Made by a program: the position numbers and the translations under genes
Shown: positions 1-9,358 of the stretch, in pieces
Layout: every line of letters starts with the position of its first letter
How positions within the stretch are numbered: the first letter of the stretch is position 1
The notes under the pieces: generated by a model
What the model was told of the DNA's origin: nothing
The model's database searches: none
Seen by the model: only the letters and a program-made list of their open reading frames with translations
Source of the DNA: Massilia forsythiae
GTDB taxonomy: Bacteria; Pseudomonadota; Gammaproteobacteria; Burkholderiales; Burkholderiaceae_D
Assembly (NCBI RefSeq): GCF_012849555.1
Contig: NZ_CP051685.1
Coordinates: 4,774,001-4,838,000, forward strand
Direction of reading: 5' to 3'
DNA: 64,000 nt

Positions 1-285
1 CACCATCAGGAACGGATAGCGGCGGCTGGACTCGTCGCTGCTGGGCACGATGTGGCCGCCGATGGCGTGGCGCCGGCGCGGGCCGACGAAGGCGAAGTGC
101 AGCGGCGGCGCGGCGTCGTAGACCAGCTTCCAGCGCGCGTTGGCGCTCATCAGGTCCATCGCCTCGGACAGCCAGTCGTCCAGCACCTTCATGAGCGCGG
201 CGCTGGCCCCGCCCTTGACGAAATCGCCGCGGCTGGGCAGCTTGCCGAAATAGCCGACGCCGACGGGGGTGACGGCGCGGCTCAT
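1..285 (-). CDS. tagF: Type VI secretion-associated protein TagF (partial, N-terminus only)
   Basis: The visible 95 residues begin MSRAVTPVGVGYFGKLPSRG, the TagF-family N-terminus (GxxGKLPxRGDF), followed by FVGPARRHAIGGHIVPSSD. TagF proteins act in the cytoplasm as post-translational repressors or accessory factors of type VI secretion. The gene runs off the left edge, so its C-terminus is unseen. Its ATG overlaps the tssM stop as ATGA, which implies co-transcription and translational coupling. The family call rests on motif recognition and on the TssM and PAAR neighbours. Confidence 0.9.
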   Translation of the reverse strand, partial: MSRAVTPVGVGYFGKLPSRGDFVKGGASAALMKVLDDWLSEAMDLMSANARWKLVYDAAPPLHFAFVGPRRRHAIGGHIVPSSDESSRRYPFLMV

Positions 286-3200
286 TGCGCGGCTCCGGCG
301 GCGGCGACCGTGGCGGGCGCGGGCTGCGCCGGTGCCGGGCCTGGCGCCGGGGCGGTCACCGCCTCCGGCAGGCGCAGGCGCTTGAAGCCCTGGCCGGGCT
401 GGGCCGCCTGCGCCGGCGCCGGCGCGCTGGGCAGCACCTTCAGGTTGGCATTCACGGTGACGCCGCCGTTCTGCCAGGCCAGCTCGAAGGCGCCGTCCGG
501 ACGGCGCTTGCGCTGGGCCGCCTCGATCATCTTCTTCAGGCCGAAGTGGCCCGGTTCGTCCAGCACCACCACGTTGCGGCCTTCCGCCGTCAGCGCGGTG
601 ATCTTGGCGCCCGGCACGCCCTGGGCGTTCGGCCACACCATGTGCACCCACGGCTGCGGCTGGCCGCGCCAGCGCAGCGCCTGGCCGTCGATCTCCAGCG
701 TGAACTCGGTGGCGCCGGCGGCGCCCAGCGCCTGCACGTCGAAGCGGGTCTGGGCCTCGCCGCCGGCGGAGGCGGCGGCATTGGCCACGCCGCCGGCCGC
801 CAGCGGGGCCACCCAGCCGGGGAAGCCGGCCACCACCGCCGGCGCCAGCGTCACGCCCATGCCGGCCCAGGTGCGGCTGCTGAGGGCATCGCCGCGCCGC
901 ACCACCAGCGGGCCGACGGTGGTGTTGAAGAACTTGGCGATGGCGCCGTCCGGACCGAAGATCTCGCCGATCTCGGCGTTGCTGGCTTCGGCCTTGGATT
1001 CGGTCGAGAACGGATACTTCACTGCCAGGTTCTTGCCGAACGGCTGCAGCACCTGCGCCGCCCACACCTTGTTGATTTCAAGCTCGGCCGGCTTGACGAT
1101 CACCGCGAAGGTCTGCATCAGCGGGCGCACCAGCACCGGCCGCAGCGCCGCGCGCTGGGCATCGGTCATCCCGACCAGCATCTGCTCGTCGACGTATTTG
1201 AGGGCGTCGGCCAGTTCCGAGCCGCTGCCGTCCAGCGTCTGCTGCATCAGCTGCTTGGCGCCGGGGCCGGGGTCGCCCTGGTTCTTGATGCCGTTGAAGC
1301 GCCCGCGCAGTTTGGACAGGTTGTCGATGTAGCCGCGCAGCGGCGAGGCGTCCTTGTCGCGCGCCACCACCAGGCGCGCCACGCCGGCGAACTCGCGGCC
1401 CACCGGCCCCAGCGGCAGCGCCGCATTCTGTGCTGCGTTTTGCGTTCCAGTGGTCGGGCCGAGGTCGACGTTCACCTGCGCCGGCTTGCGCCGCAGGATG
1501 GTCTCGCGGAACCAGGCGCTCACGCCGCCCTGGGCACGCTGCAGGCCGGCGCTCACCAGCGACGGGTTGTCCCACGAAGTCTGTTCGTACACGGTGGTCA
1601 AGAGGCGCGAGATCGGCGAATTCTGCGGGTCGCCCAGGCGGTTCATGGCGGCGGCGGCGCCGTCGAAGCCATTCAGGTCGCGGATGGTCACGCCCTGCAT
1701 GAACTTTTGCCATTCGCGCGCATACTCGTTCTTGTACAGCTCGACCAGCGACTTCTGGATCTGCTCCGGGCTGCCTTCCAGCGTCAGGTCGTCCTTCGAC
1801 GAGGTCTTCAAGACCCAGTCGGCGCTCTGCAGTTCCCGGTTGGCGGCGTCGCGGAAGGCGTCCTGGACGAACCCTTCCCAGGCCTGGCGCGTGAAGCTGC
1901 CGGACACCGCATAGCTGCCCAGCACCAGTTCCTTGTCCTGCTCGCCGACGATGCGCGCCACCGTCACGCCCGGATAACGGGTGGCGGCGCGCGCCTTGAC
2001 GTCGGCGTACACGCGCTCGCGCGCCGGCAGGCCGCGCACCACGCGGCGCAGGTTGTCGCGGGTCTGGTCGACCAGCGCCAGGCGCGGCTCGATGCCGGGC
2101 CAGGACGGGTCGTTCACCTGCGCCAGGTAGAACGAGATCATGCGCTCGGCGCTGCGGATCATCTGCTCGCGCGGCATGGCGCCGCGGTTGCGCTCCAGCC
2201 AGCCGCGCCAGAAGCGGGTCAGCTGGTCGTTCAGGTGGGCGGCCTCGGCGCGCGATTTATCGGCCAGCATCAGGTAGGTTTTCAAGGCGTTGTAGGCATC
2301 CTCGGCGTTGGCCGGCGAGGCATCCTTGAATTGCTGGGCGCCGCTGTCGACCGTGGCGGCGTTGTCGGCGCTGACGGCAGCGGGCGCCGCCGCCGCCGCA
2401 GATGCGCCGGCGGCCGGCGTCGCAAGCGCCGCGCCGGCGCCGGAAGCCGCCGCCACCGGCTTGGTCATCGGCTGCAACTGCGCCGGGTTGGCGTTGACTT
2501 CGCCGAGGAAACCTTCCAGCGACTGCGCCACCGGTTTCAGCATCACTTCGCGCACGCCGTTGAAGTATTCCTCGCGCAGCTTGCGGTTCAGGATGTCGCC
2601 CTGGTACAGGCCCATGCCGAGCGACAGCGGGCGGTGCCCGGCGTAGCCGTCGAGCTGCTCGATGCGGTCCTGCAGCACTTCCAGCGCCTGGAAGCGAGAC
2701 TGCAAATCCGGGCTCTTCGCCTGCAGCTTGACCGCCTGGTCGAGGTCGGCCTGGACGTTGGCGACCAGCTGGCGGTTGTTCATGTAGGACCAGCTCCAGC
2801 CGGCCAGCGACAGGCCGACCAGCGCGGTGGCGGCGAAGAAGGCGGCGTAGCGCAGGCGCATCTTGGCCGGGCTGGCGTACTGCGCCACCAGGTCCTTGTC
2901 GGCGAAGATCACGCGGCGGAACAGGTTGAGCAGGAAGTAGCCCTGCTGCTGGTGCTGTTCCTCGTGCGCGGCCGGCTGCAGCTGCAGGTCGAAGCGCTGC
3001 GCCACGCGCGCCGACGAGGCGGACACCGTCTCGCCTTCCTGCAGCGCGCTGGTGAAGTAAAAGCCGCGGAACACCGGCTTGAACTGGAACGGGTTGTCCT
3101 CGAACAGCGTGGCGACGAAGGCGCGCAGCGCCGGCTTGATCGAGCTGAACTCCAGCGGGAAGGTGAACACGCCGGGCGGCATGCGCTCGCGCCACTGCAG

Positions 3201-4172
3201 CGCCATGTTGGCCAGGCTGAGTTCCTTGAGGCCGTCGTACAGCTCGTCGAAGCGGGCGTCGAAGGCGTCCAGCAGCTGCTCGCTGGCGGCGTCGGGGGCG
3301 TAGGGCAGGGTGGCGCCCCAGATCTTTTCGCGCTCGCCGCGCTCGCTGTCCTGGAAGAACTCGGTGAAGCCGTTGATCAGGTCGGCCTTGGTGAACACCA
3401 CGTACACCGGCGCATGCACTTCCAGGCGCTCGGTCAGTTCCTGCACGCGCTGGCGCAGGTTCTTGGCCAGGTTGATGGCGAACTCGGGACGGTTGCGGGT
3501 CAGCTCGGCGATGCTGACGGCGATGACGACGCCGTTGATCGGCGCCTTGCGCCGGTGTTTCTTCAGCAGGTCGAGGAAGCCGAACCACTCGGCGCGGTCG
3601 TGCTCGACCACGGAGTAGCGGCCGGCGGTATCCAGCAGGATGCCCTCGGTGGTGAAGAACCAGTCGCAGTTGCGGGTGCCGCCCACGCCCTGCACCACCT
3701 TGCTGTCGGCGAACGGGAATTGCAGGCCGGAGCTGGCGATGGCCGTGCTCTTGCCGGCCGCCGGATTGCCGATGATCATGTACCAGGGCAGCTCGTACAG
3801 GGCGGCGTCGCCGGACAACTGCCCCAGCTTGGATCCCTTGATGGTGGCGATCGCTTCCAGCAGGCGCTTGCGGATCACTTCGGTTTCCTGGCGCTGGGTG
3901 GCGTCCGGCGCCGGCGCGCTGGCCGTGGCACCGGCGGTGCCGATCTGCTGTTCCAGCATGTCGCCGAGCCGGGCGCCGGCTTGCCGGCGGCGCCGGCGCC
4001 GCCACAGCCAGACGGCGGCGCCGGCCAGCAGCGCCAGGCCGAGCACGATCCACGGCAGCGCGGGCGGCCATTGCAGCAGGCGCGCCGCCAGCAGCAGCAG
4101 GGCGGCGAACGCCAGCCAGCCGATGACGATCAGGCTGGTGCGGTTGGTCAGGAAGTCCCGGAATTTGTGCAT
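282..4172 (-). CDS. tssM: Type VI secretion system membrane subunit TssM (IcmF/VasK)
   Basis: This 1296-residue inner-membrane protein is the TssM core of the T6SS membrane complex, which with TssJ and TssL anchors the sheath/tube machine. Two transmembrane segments lie near residues 13-31 and 40-57, with an Arg cluster after the second. A Walker A motif GNPAAGKST sits near residue 135, and a third membrane span (YAAFFAATALVGLSLAGW) precedes the large periplasmic region. Length and layout match the family. The start MHKFRDFLTNRTSL was chosen over a longer open frame because the first membrane span follows it directly; the extension is Pro-rich and lies in the intergenic segment. The Walker A is intact, which is not true of all TssM proteins. 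The gene is coupled to tagF by ATGA. Confidence 0.95.
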   Translation of the reverse strand: MHKFRDFLTNRTSLIVIGWLAFAALLLLAARLLQWPPALPWIVLGLALLAGAAVWLWRRRRRRQAGARLGDMLEQQIGTAGATASAPAPDATQRQETEVIRKRLLEAIATIKGSKLGQLSGDAALYELPWYMIIGNPAAGKSTAIASSGLQFPFADSKVVQGVGGTRNCDWFFTTEGILLDTAGRYSVVEHDRAEWFGFLDLLKKHRRKAPINGVVIAVSIAELTRNRPEFAINLAKNLRQRVQELTERLEVHAPVYVVFTKADLINGFTEFFQDSERGEREKIWGATLPYAPDAASEQLLDAFDARFDELYDGLKELSLANMALQWRERMPPGVFTFPLEFSSIKPALRAFVATLFEDNPFQFKPVFRGFYFTSALQEGETVSASSARVAQRFDLQLQPAAHEEQHQQQGYFLLNLFRRVIFADKDLVAQYASPAKMRLRYAAFFAATALVGLSLAGWSWSYMNNRQLVANVQADLDQAVKLQAKSPDLQSRFQALEVLQDRIEQLDGYAGHRPLSLGMGLYQGDILNRKLREEYFNGVREVMLKPVAQSLEGFLGEVNANPAQLQPMTKPVAAASGAGAALATPAAGASAAAAAPAAVSADNAATVDSGAQQFKDASPANAEDAYNALKTYLMLADKSRAEAAHLNDQLTRFWRGWLERNRGAMPREQMIRSAERMISFYLAQVNDPSWPGIEPRLALVDQTRDNLRRVVRGLPARERVYADVKARAATRYPGVTVARIVGEQDKELVLGSYAVSGSFTRQAWEGFVQDAFRDAANRELQSADWVLKTSSKDDLTLEGSPEQIQKSLVELYKNEYAREWQKFMQGVTIRDLNGFDGAAAAMNRLGDPQNSPISRLLTTVYEQTSWDNPSLVSAGLQRAQGGVSAWFRETILRRKPAQVNVDLGPTTGTQNAAQNAALPLGPVGREFAGVARLVVARDKDASPLRGYIDNLSKLRGRFNGIKNQGDPGPGAKQLMQQTLDGSGSELADALKYVDEQMLVGMTDAQRAALRPVLVRPLMQTFAVIVKPAELEINKVWAAQVLQPFGKNLAVKYPFSTESKAEASNAEIGEIFGPDGAIAKFFNTTVGPLVVRRGDALSSRTWAGMGVTLAPAVVAGFPGWVAPLAAGGVANAAASAGGEAQTRFDVQALGAAGATEFTLEIDGQALRWRGQPQPWVHMVWPNAQGVPGAKITALTAEGRNVVVLDEPGHFGLKKMIEAAQRKRRPDGAFELAWQNGGVTVNANLKVLPSAPAPAQAAQPGQGFKRLRLPEAVTAPAPGPAPAQPAPATVAAAGAAQ

Positions 4173-4200
4173 GGTGATGGTCGGTGGTGGAAACGTGGAT

Positions 4201-5802
4201 TCAGGTAAGGGTGGGCACTGCCGCCGGCGGGATGGACCCGTCGGCGGCGGCGGGATTGTGGGTGCGATCGTCGGCGGCGCTCGGGGCGACCACGGCGGCG
4301 GTGCGGTGGCGCGCATCCAGATTGCCGAGGCACAGGACCGGCGCAGCGTGTTCCAGCGCGGCGTCGGCGGCCAGCGCCAGCGCGGCCAGCAGCGGCACCG
4401 GCGCGCAGGCGCCGCAGGCGGCGCCGGTGGCGGCCAGGTCGGCGGCCGGATCGAGATGGGGCAGTTCGTTCGATGCCAGCGCCATCGTTTCCATCACGCG
4501 GCTGCTGCGGGCATCGGTGTCGGCGGCCAGCATGGCCACCTGCTGCGGCGCGCAGCGGGCGGTTTGCAGCGCCTGGCGCGCCAGCGCGCGCAGCGGGGCG
4601 GCGTCGACGCGGCGCGACGCGTCCAGTGCCGGGTCGCGCGGCGCGCCGGCAAAGGCGCGCAGCACGGGCAGCACGTCGGCGTCCGGCGCCAGCAGGCGCG
4701 CCTGCACCGGGTCGGCCAGCAGCAGCGCCGCCGCGCCTTCGCCGGGCACCATGCCCTGCGGGGTATCGGCGCCGCACAGGGCGCCGGCGCCGGCCAGCGC
4801 ATCGATGCTGGCGGCGCCGAGCATCGATGCGCCTGCCAGCACCAGCGCCAGCCGCGCTTCGCCGGTGTGCGCCGCCAGCGGCGCCAGGATGGCGGCCAGG
4901 TCGGCATCGTCGTGCGCGGCGCCGGCGGGTGCGTGTGCGGGTGGGACGTCGGCCGTCGTGCCGGCGGCGGACGCGCGGGCGGCCACGGCCAGGCGCTGCG
5001 CCGGCCAGCCGCCGGCGACGAGCTGTCGCGCGATAAAGGCGTCGGCGGCGGCGCGCTGGGCCGGGCTCCAGGCGCCGCCCCACAGGCAATGCAGGTGCAG
5101 CAGCGGCAGCGGGGCGGCGGCGCGCGCATCGGGACCAGCATTGGGACCGGCAGCGGCAGCGGCGCCGGCATGCTGCGCGCCGCTCTTGCTGCCGCCACGG
5201 CCGCCGTGGATGTGCGGGTGGCCGCCCAGCACCTGCGCCAGTTCGGCCGCGGCCGCGCCGGCCAGGGCCAGCGCGCGCCACTGCGCGTCGCTCAGGGCCG
5301 CGCCGGCTGCGATGCCGCCTGCAGGCGCCATGGACGCGAAGGCGTCGCGCACCGCGCCGTCGTCCAGGCCGGCCACGCGTGCGCTCAGTACCGGATAACC
5401 CTGCCGGTCCACCAGTTCCGGATCGAGCGCCGGCTGCACCCCGGCCGCCAGCGCCTCGCGCAGCGCGGCGGCGCTGTCGCCGTGCGGCGTGCGCAGGGCG
5501 CTGGCGACGATCGCCGGCCCGGCGGGAAGGGGCGCGGCGTCCGCAGCCGGCATGGGTGCAGCGGCGGCGGCCCCGGCCGGCACGGCCGCCGTGGCTGCCG
5601 CGGCGGCGGCGGCGGCGCGCCGCCGCGCGGCGCGCACGCCCCACGCCAGCGCCAGCACGGCCAGCGGCAGCACCAGCAGCCACAGCGCCAGCTCGGCGCC
5701 GTCCGGCATGCGGTTGCCGGCGCGCCAGTACCAGACCGCGCCGCCCCAGCTGGCGCCGAACGCGCCGGCCGTGCCCACCGTGTTTTTCAGCCAGGACGCC
5801 AC
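4201..5802 (-). CDS. T6SS-cluster protein with degenerate ketoacyl-synthase (thiolase) fold
   Basis: The 533-residue protein starts at GTG, one base after the PAAR stop, and ends 28 bases before tssM. The N-terminus has a hydrophobic span (LALWLLVLPLAVLALAWGV) followed by an Arg/Ala-rich stretch, so it is probably a single-pass inner-membrane protein. The rest resembles a beta-ketoacyl synthase: LALVLAGASMLGAASI sits where the active-site Cys strand would be, and GMVPGEGAAALLLADP is typical of KS C-terminal halves. No nucleophilic Cys is seen in the expected place, so a catalytic role is doubtful. It may be an accessory or scaffolding protein. The fold assignment is inference from short motifs. 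Confidence 0.65.
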   Translation of the reverse strand: MASWLKNTVGTAGAFGASWGGAVWYWRAGNRMPDGAELALWLLVLPLAVLALAWGVRAARRRAAAAAAAATAAVPAGAAAAAPMPAADAAPLPAGPAIVASALRTPHGDSAAALREALAAGVQPALDPELVDRQGYPVLSARVAGLDDGAVRDAFASMAPAGGIAAGAALSDAQWRALALAGAAAAELAQVLGGHPHIHGGRGGSKSGAQHAGAAAAAGPNAGPDARAAAPLPLLHLHCLWGGAWSPAQRAAADAFIARQLVAGGWPAQRLAVAARASAAGTTADVPPAHAPAGAAHDDADLAAILAPLAAHTGEARLALVLAGASMLGAASIDALAGAGALCGADTPQGMVPGEGAAALLLADPVQARLLAPDADVLPVLRAFAGAPRDPALDASRRVDAAPLRALARQALQTARCAPQQVAMLAADTDARSSRVMETMALASNELPHLDPAADLAATGAACGACAPVPLLAALALAADAALEHAAPVLCLGNLDARHRTAAVVAPSAADDRTHNPAAADGSIPPAAVPTLT

Positions 5803-5803
5803 G

Positions 5804-6067
5804 TCACACCATGTCCACGCTGTTCTGCTGGCCGGCGATCAGGGTCGCGCCGCAGGAAGTCTTGTCGCCGTGGCGCGCGACCGCGCGGCCGTCCACCAGC
5901 ATGGTCGGGTCGCCGGTGGCGATGGTGACGTTGCTGTGGCGCGGGCAATTCACGCGGTCGCCCACGCGCGCGATGCCCTTGCCGCCGCTGTCGCTGAAGG
6001 CCGAGGCTTCGACGACGGTGCCGTCGTGCGAGGTCTTGTCGCCGAGGCGGATCAATGGTGCTGCCAT
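5804..6067 (-). CDS. PAAR domain protein (T6SS spike tip)
   Basis: This 87-residue protein carries PAAR-type repeats: IRLGDKTSHDG at the start, VGDRVNCPRH in the middle and GRAVARHGDKTSCGATLIAG near the end. His and Cys residues are placed as in the zinc-binding apex of PAAR cones. PAAR proteins sharpen the VgrG trimer and can carry effectors. No C-terminal extension is present, so this is a stand-alone spike tip and not an effector fusion. It lies between the M15 peptidase gene (11 bases upstream) and the thiolase-like gene (1 base downstream), so all are likely on one transcript. Confidence 0.93.
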   Translation of the reverse strand: MAAPLIRLGDKTSHDGTVVEASAFSDSGGKGIARVGDRVNCPRHSNVTIATGDPTMLVDGRAVARHGDKTSCGATLIAGQQNSVDMV

Positions 6068-6077
6068 GCTTGCACTC

Positions 6078-6917
6078 CTATCGTCTCATCACGCCGGGCA
6101 TGCGCAGCTCGGTATGCCCGAAATCCATCATCTTCCAGCGCCCGCCCCAGGTCAGGCCGAGCGATTCGGCCACCTGGCCGTACAACTGGTAGCCGCGCAG
6201 CGCCCACGGGTCCTTTTCCGAGATCACCAGCTTGCCGTCGCGCAGGAAGGCGCAGTCGGCGGCCAGGCCGTACTGGTGCCAGCTCTGGAAGGCGGCCGCA
6301 TTGGTCACGCCGGGGCCGAGCGCCGCCAGCGCATCCTGGCGCTGCGGGCTGCGGTAGCCTTCCAGGATGGCCATTTCGTAGCCGTACTGCTCGCGCATGA
6401 TCTTGAAGACCAGCAGCAGGCGCTGGGTATAGGCGGCGTTCATCAGCGCCCAGTCGCGGCTGGCCGAGACCAGCAGCGGCCGTTCCTGCGCCACCTCGGC
6501 CGAGGCGAACACCAGCGGCGGCAGCGCCGGCGGCGGCACCAGCTGTTCGCCCTGCAGCAGGTCGGCCACCTGGGTATTGACTTCGCGGGTAGAAGGTTCG
6601 TAGGCGGTCAGCGCCGGCTTGCGCGCCAGCGTCAGCGCCAGCAGCGGCGGCACGCACACCAGGGCGGCGCCGGCGCCGTACAGCAGGGCGTGACGGCGCA
6701 GGAAGGCGCGCAAGGCGCCGGCCGAGGCCATGCCGCCGGCGCCCAGCGCGCGCGCTTCGCGCAGGCGCCGCTGCGCCAAGGCACCGGCGCCGCGCTGCAG
6801 ACGCTGGCCGGCGCCGGCGAGGACGTTCAGCATGAATTCGCGACCGGCCGGAAACAGGATCATCCAGCTGATCAGGCAGGCCACGACGAAATAGACGGTA
6901 ATTGCCAGCACCCACAC
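6078..6917 (-). CDS. M15-family peptidoglycan peptidase, TagX-like
   Basis: The 279-residue protein has two membrane segments (about residues 2-21 and 77-98) and a C-terminal M15/VanY-type zinc peptidase domain. The signature SxHxxGxAxD is seen as SWHQYGLAAD near residues 212-221, and the distal zinc His is in FGHTEL near residue 268. These proteins cleave cell-wall peptide stems. In Acinetobacter the related TagX is needed to fit the T6SS through peptidoglycan, and the position here, beside PAAR and tssM, suggests the same role. It could also be a general D,D- or L,D-peptidase that happens to lie at the edge of the cluster. Confidence 0.82.
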   Translation of the reverse strand: MWVLAITVYFVVACLISWMILFPAGREFMLNVLAGAGQRLQRGAGALAQRRLREARALGAGGMASAGALRAFLRRHALLYGAGAALVCVPPLLALTLARKPALTAYEPSTREVNTQVADLLQGEQLVPPPALPPLVFASAEVAQERPLLVSASRDWALMNAAYTQRLLLVFKIMREQYGYEMAILEGYRSPQRQDALAALGPGVTNAAAFQSWHQYGLAADCAFLRDGKLVISEKDPWALRGYQLYGQVAESLGLTWGGRWKMMDFGHTELRMPGVMRR

Positions 6918-7114
6918 AGCGCACTCCCCGAGCGACGTTGCTATATCTTAGGTAACCCAAAACCATTGCCCAGAAGTATAACTTAGTCATATGACAACCC
7001 TGCGCACAATTGAACGGTTGGTGGCGCAGCCGCTGCCGGGCGGGTGTGCCGACACGAATCGGCAACATGGTTTTCAAACTTCTTGTACATTACGGGAATT
7101 GATAAGGAGCTAAC

Positions 7115-8173
7115 TTGCAAGACCAAGGCGATCGCCCGGTCCGCTCGGCCCGGCCCACACTGCTGTCCAGCGAGCCGCAATCGGGCCCGCAGCACCAGCG
7201 TATCCTGAGCGCGCTGGAGGGCGCGCCCGCTGCCGTGCCGGCCGCGGCGGCGCGTGCGGGCGCCACCGCCGAGGGCGTACTGCGCAAGCCGCGCACCTTG
7301 CTGTGGAGCGGCCTCGGCCTGGGTGCCCTGGCGGCGGCCGGCCTGTTCTTTATGCCGGCCGACGACGAGGAGCGCGCGCCGCACGAGGCGGCGGCGCCGT
7401 CCCCGGCGCGCGCGGGGGCTGTGCCGGCGCTTGCGGCGGCGGTGCAGCCGGGCGCGCCGGCGGCGTCCAAGGCATTGTCTCCGGCAGCGGCGTTGCCGAC
7501 GGGCGCAGCGGCAGCCGGGCTTGCAGCGCCGTCGGCCGCTACAGCAACACCGGCCGCTACAGCAACGCCGGCCGCTACAGCAACGCCGGCCGCTACAGCA
7601 ACGCCGGCCGCTGCAGCAACGCCGGTCGCTACAGCAACGCCGGCCGACGCGCCGGCGCCGGCGTCCGCCGCGCCGGAATCGGCCAATCCGCTGGCTGCGC
7701 TGGCGCCCATGCCGGTCCATGCCCCTGCATCCGCGCCTCCCCACCACGACCAGTTGACCCAGGCGCTGGAAAAGCCGTCGAAGCAGCCGCGCCGCGCGCA
7801 GCCGGCCGATGCCGCGGCCAAGCCGAAGCCACGGTCCGAAGAGGGCCGGGCGGGTGCGAAATCGTCCAGGCATGCAGCCCCATCCAAGGCGGCGCCTGCC
7901 AAGCCGACATCTTCCAAGGCGGCGCCGTCCAAGGGAAGCACGACGTCGCGAAGCGCGCCGAAGGAGCAGGACAGCGACGTCGCGCTGCTGGCGGCACTGA
8001 TGAGCCACATGCAGGCGCGCCCGAAACCGGCGACGCCGGCCGAGCAGCTCAAGGTGTGCCGCCAGTACAACGCCGCCGGCGAGGCCCAATGCCGTGCACG
8101 CCTGTGCCAGGGTGCGGCGCGCAAGGAGCCGGCATGCAGGTCGGCAGCGCTGGCCAAGTCCGCAGCCGACTGA
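7115..8173 (+). CDS. Ala/Pro-rich single-pass membrane protein of unknown function
   Basis: I do not recognise this 352-residue protein. The start is a TTG six bases after AAGGAG; no ATG fits as well. The N-terminus is cytoplasmic-like (about 65 residues), then comes a membrane span (LLWSGLGLGALAAAGLFFM), an acidic patch DDEE, and a long low-complexity Ala/Pro/Lys region. That region contains six copies of an ATATPA-type hexapeptide and, further on, a run of SKAAPxKxTSSKAAP repeats. The C-terminus is ordered and Cys-containing (VCRQYNAAGEAQCRARLCQG). The layout suggests a rod-like periplasmic linker ending in a disulfide-stabilised module. It is divergent from the T6SS genes and may not belong to them. 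Confidence 0.75.
   Translation: MQDQGDRPVRSARPTLLSSEPQSGPQHQRILSALEGAPAAVPAAAARAGATAEGVLRKPRTLLWSGLGLGALAAAGLFFMPADDEERAPHEAAAPSPARAGAVPALAAAVQPGAPAASKALSPAAALPTGAAAAGLAAPSAATATPAATATPAATATPAATATPAAAATPVATATPADAPAPASAAPESANPLAALAPMPVHAPASAPPHHDQLTQALEKPSKQPRRAQPADAAAKPKPRSEEGRAGAKSSRHAAPSKAAPAKPTSSKAAPSKGSTTSRSAPKEQDSDVALLAALMSHMQARPKPATPAEQLKVCRQYNAAGEAQCRARLCQGAARKEPACRSAALAKSAAD
7533..7640 (+). repeat. Six tandem 18-bp repeats inside the Ala/Pro-rich gene
   Basis: Six consecutive 18-bp units of the form CGGCCGCTACAGCAACGC, with one to two substitutions in the first, fifth and sixth units, encode hexapeptides of the ATATPA type. The near-identity of the units suggests recent slippage or unequal recombination, and the unit length keeps the frame. 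Confidence 0.95.
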
Positions 8174-8292
8174 TTTTTCGACCGCAGAGTGTGGCTGGCG
8201 GGACCCGAATTACCGTTCCGTGTGATGATATAAAGAAATATTTGTTACAATAAGGAAATACAAATATTTTTCGCAATGTCGTCAACGTCCAC

Positions 8293-9327
8293 ATGGGATC
8301 CGTAACTCAGAGCATGACGCTGCCCAAGCGTTTCTACCTGCCGCGCTGCATCGGCCTGGGCCTGGGTTTCTGGCCGGTCTACGCCTGCCTGCCGGCGCTG
8401 CCGTATCACGGGCCGGTACTCGGCATGCTGCTGCTGTACTGCTTCGGCTGGCCGCACCTGGCTTACCTGCTGGCCAGGATCGGCGCGCGCCCGCTCGACA
8501 CCGAGCGCCGCAGCATGCTGGTCGATGCGCTGGCCGCCGGCTTCTTCGCCGGCGCCATCGGATTCAATCCGATTCCGTCGGTCGCGATCGTCGCCATGAT
8601 CTCGATGAACAACATGGCGATGGGCGGGCCGCGCTTCACCGGCATGGGGGCGCTGGCCAGCCTGGCCGGCGCCGCGCTGGCCTGGCTGGCGCTGGCGCCG
8701 CCGTTCGCCGGCGCGCTCAGCCAGCTGCAGGTGGCCGCCTGCCTGCCGCTGATGATCCTGTATCCGGTCTCGCTGGGCTACGTCTGCTACCAGAGCGCGA
8801 TGAAGCTGGCCACGCAAAAGCAGCAGCTGCGCCGGATGAGCAAGACCGACCACCTGACCGGCCTGACCAACCGGGCGGCATTGAACGACATCCTGGACGA
8901 ATCGTTCAGCTCACCGGAGACCGCGATGAACGACAGCGTGATCGCGCTGATCGACGTCGACGGCTTCAAGCAGATCAACGACAGGTATGGCCACCTCGCC
9001 GGCGACCGCGCGCTGCAGAAGGTCACCGAGATCATGCGCGCCTGCGTGCGCGAGCAGGACACCGTCGGCCGCTACGGCGGCGACGAATTCTGCGTCATTT
9101 TGCGCCAGGTGGACCGCCCGGAAGCGGCGCGCATCCTCGAGCGCATGCGCGCGCTGGCGCAGCAGAACAGCTGTGCGCAGGACGGCGAACGGCTGCCGAC
9201 GCTGAGCATCGGCGCCGCCGCCTACGGCCCCGGCGCCAGCAGCGGCGCGATGTGGATCCACCAGGCCGACCAGGCCATGTACGAAGCCAAGCGGGGCGGG
9301 CGCAACCGGGTGGTGTTCGCCGCCTGA
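8293..9327 (+). CDS. Diguanylate cyclase with MASE2-type membrane sensor
   Basis: The 344-residue protein makes the second messenger c-di-GMP from two GTP. The N-terminal ~170 residues are hydrophobic and begin LPKRFYLPRCIGLGLGF, like the MASE2 domain of AdrA-type cyclases. The C-terminal GGDEF domain starts at DHLTGLTNRAAL and carries the active-site motif RYGGDEF. An inhibitory RxxD site (REQD) sits five residues before it, so product inhibition is expected. A second in-frame ATG at 8314 (MTLPKRF) is an equally plausible start; neither has a strong ribosome binding site. No partner phosphodiesterase is adjacent. Confidence 0.92.
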   Translation: MGSVTQSMTLPKRFYLPRCIGLGLGFWPVYACLPALPYHGPVLGMLLLYCFGWPHLAYLLARIGARPLDTERRSMLVDALAAGFFAGAIGFNPIPSVAIVAMISMNNMAMGGPRFTGMGALASLAGAALAWLALAPPFAGALSQLQVAACLPLMILYPVSLGYVCYQSAMKLATQKQQLRRMSKTDHLTGLTNRAALNDILDESFSSPETAMNDSVIALIDVDGFKQINDRYGHLAGDRALQKVTEIMRACVREQDTVGRYGGDEFCVILRQVDRPEAARILERMRALAQQNSCAQDGERLPTLSIGAAAYGPGASSGAMWIHQADQAMYEAKRGGRNRVVFAA

Positions 9328-9358
9328 CGGCGCCGCCGTCGACTGCCCGGCGCGCCGG

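Noticed and set aside
285..4208. 1307-codon open frame on the plus strand opposite tssM
   Set aside because: It is the antisense shadow of tssM in high-GC DNA; the translation is Arg/Gly/His-rich with no domain, and the minus strand encodes a clear TssM.
7533..7640. Tandem repeats as a possible CRISPR array
   Set aside because: The units are contiguous, without spacers, and lie in frame within a coding region.
9327..9341. GACGGCGCCGCCGTC as a terminator between the cyclase and gudD
   Set aside because: The stem is only six bases and there is no U-tract; such palindromes are common by chance at this GC content.
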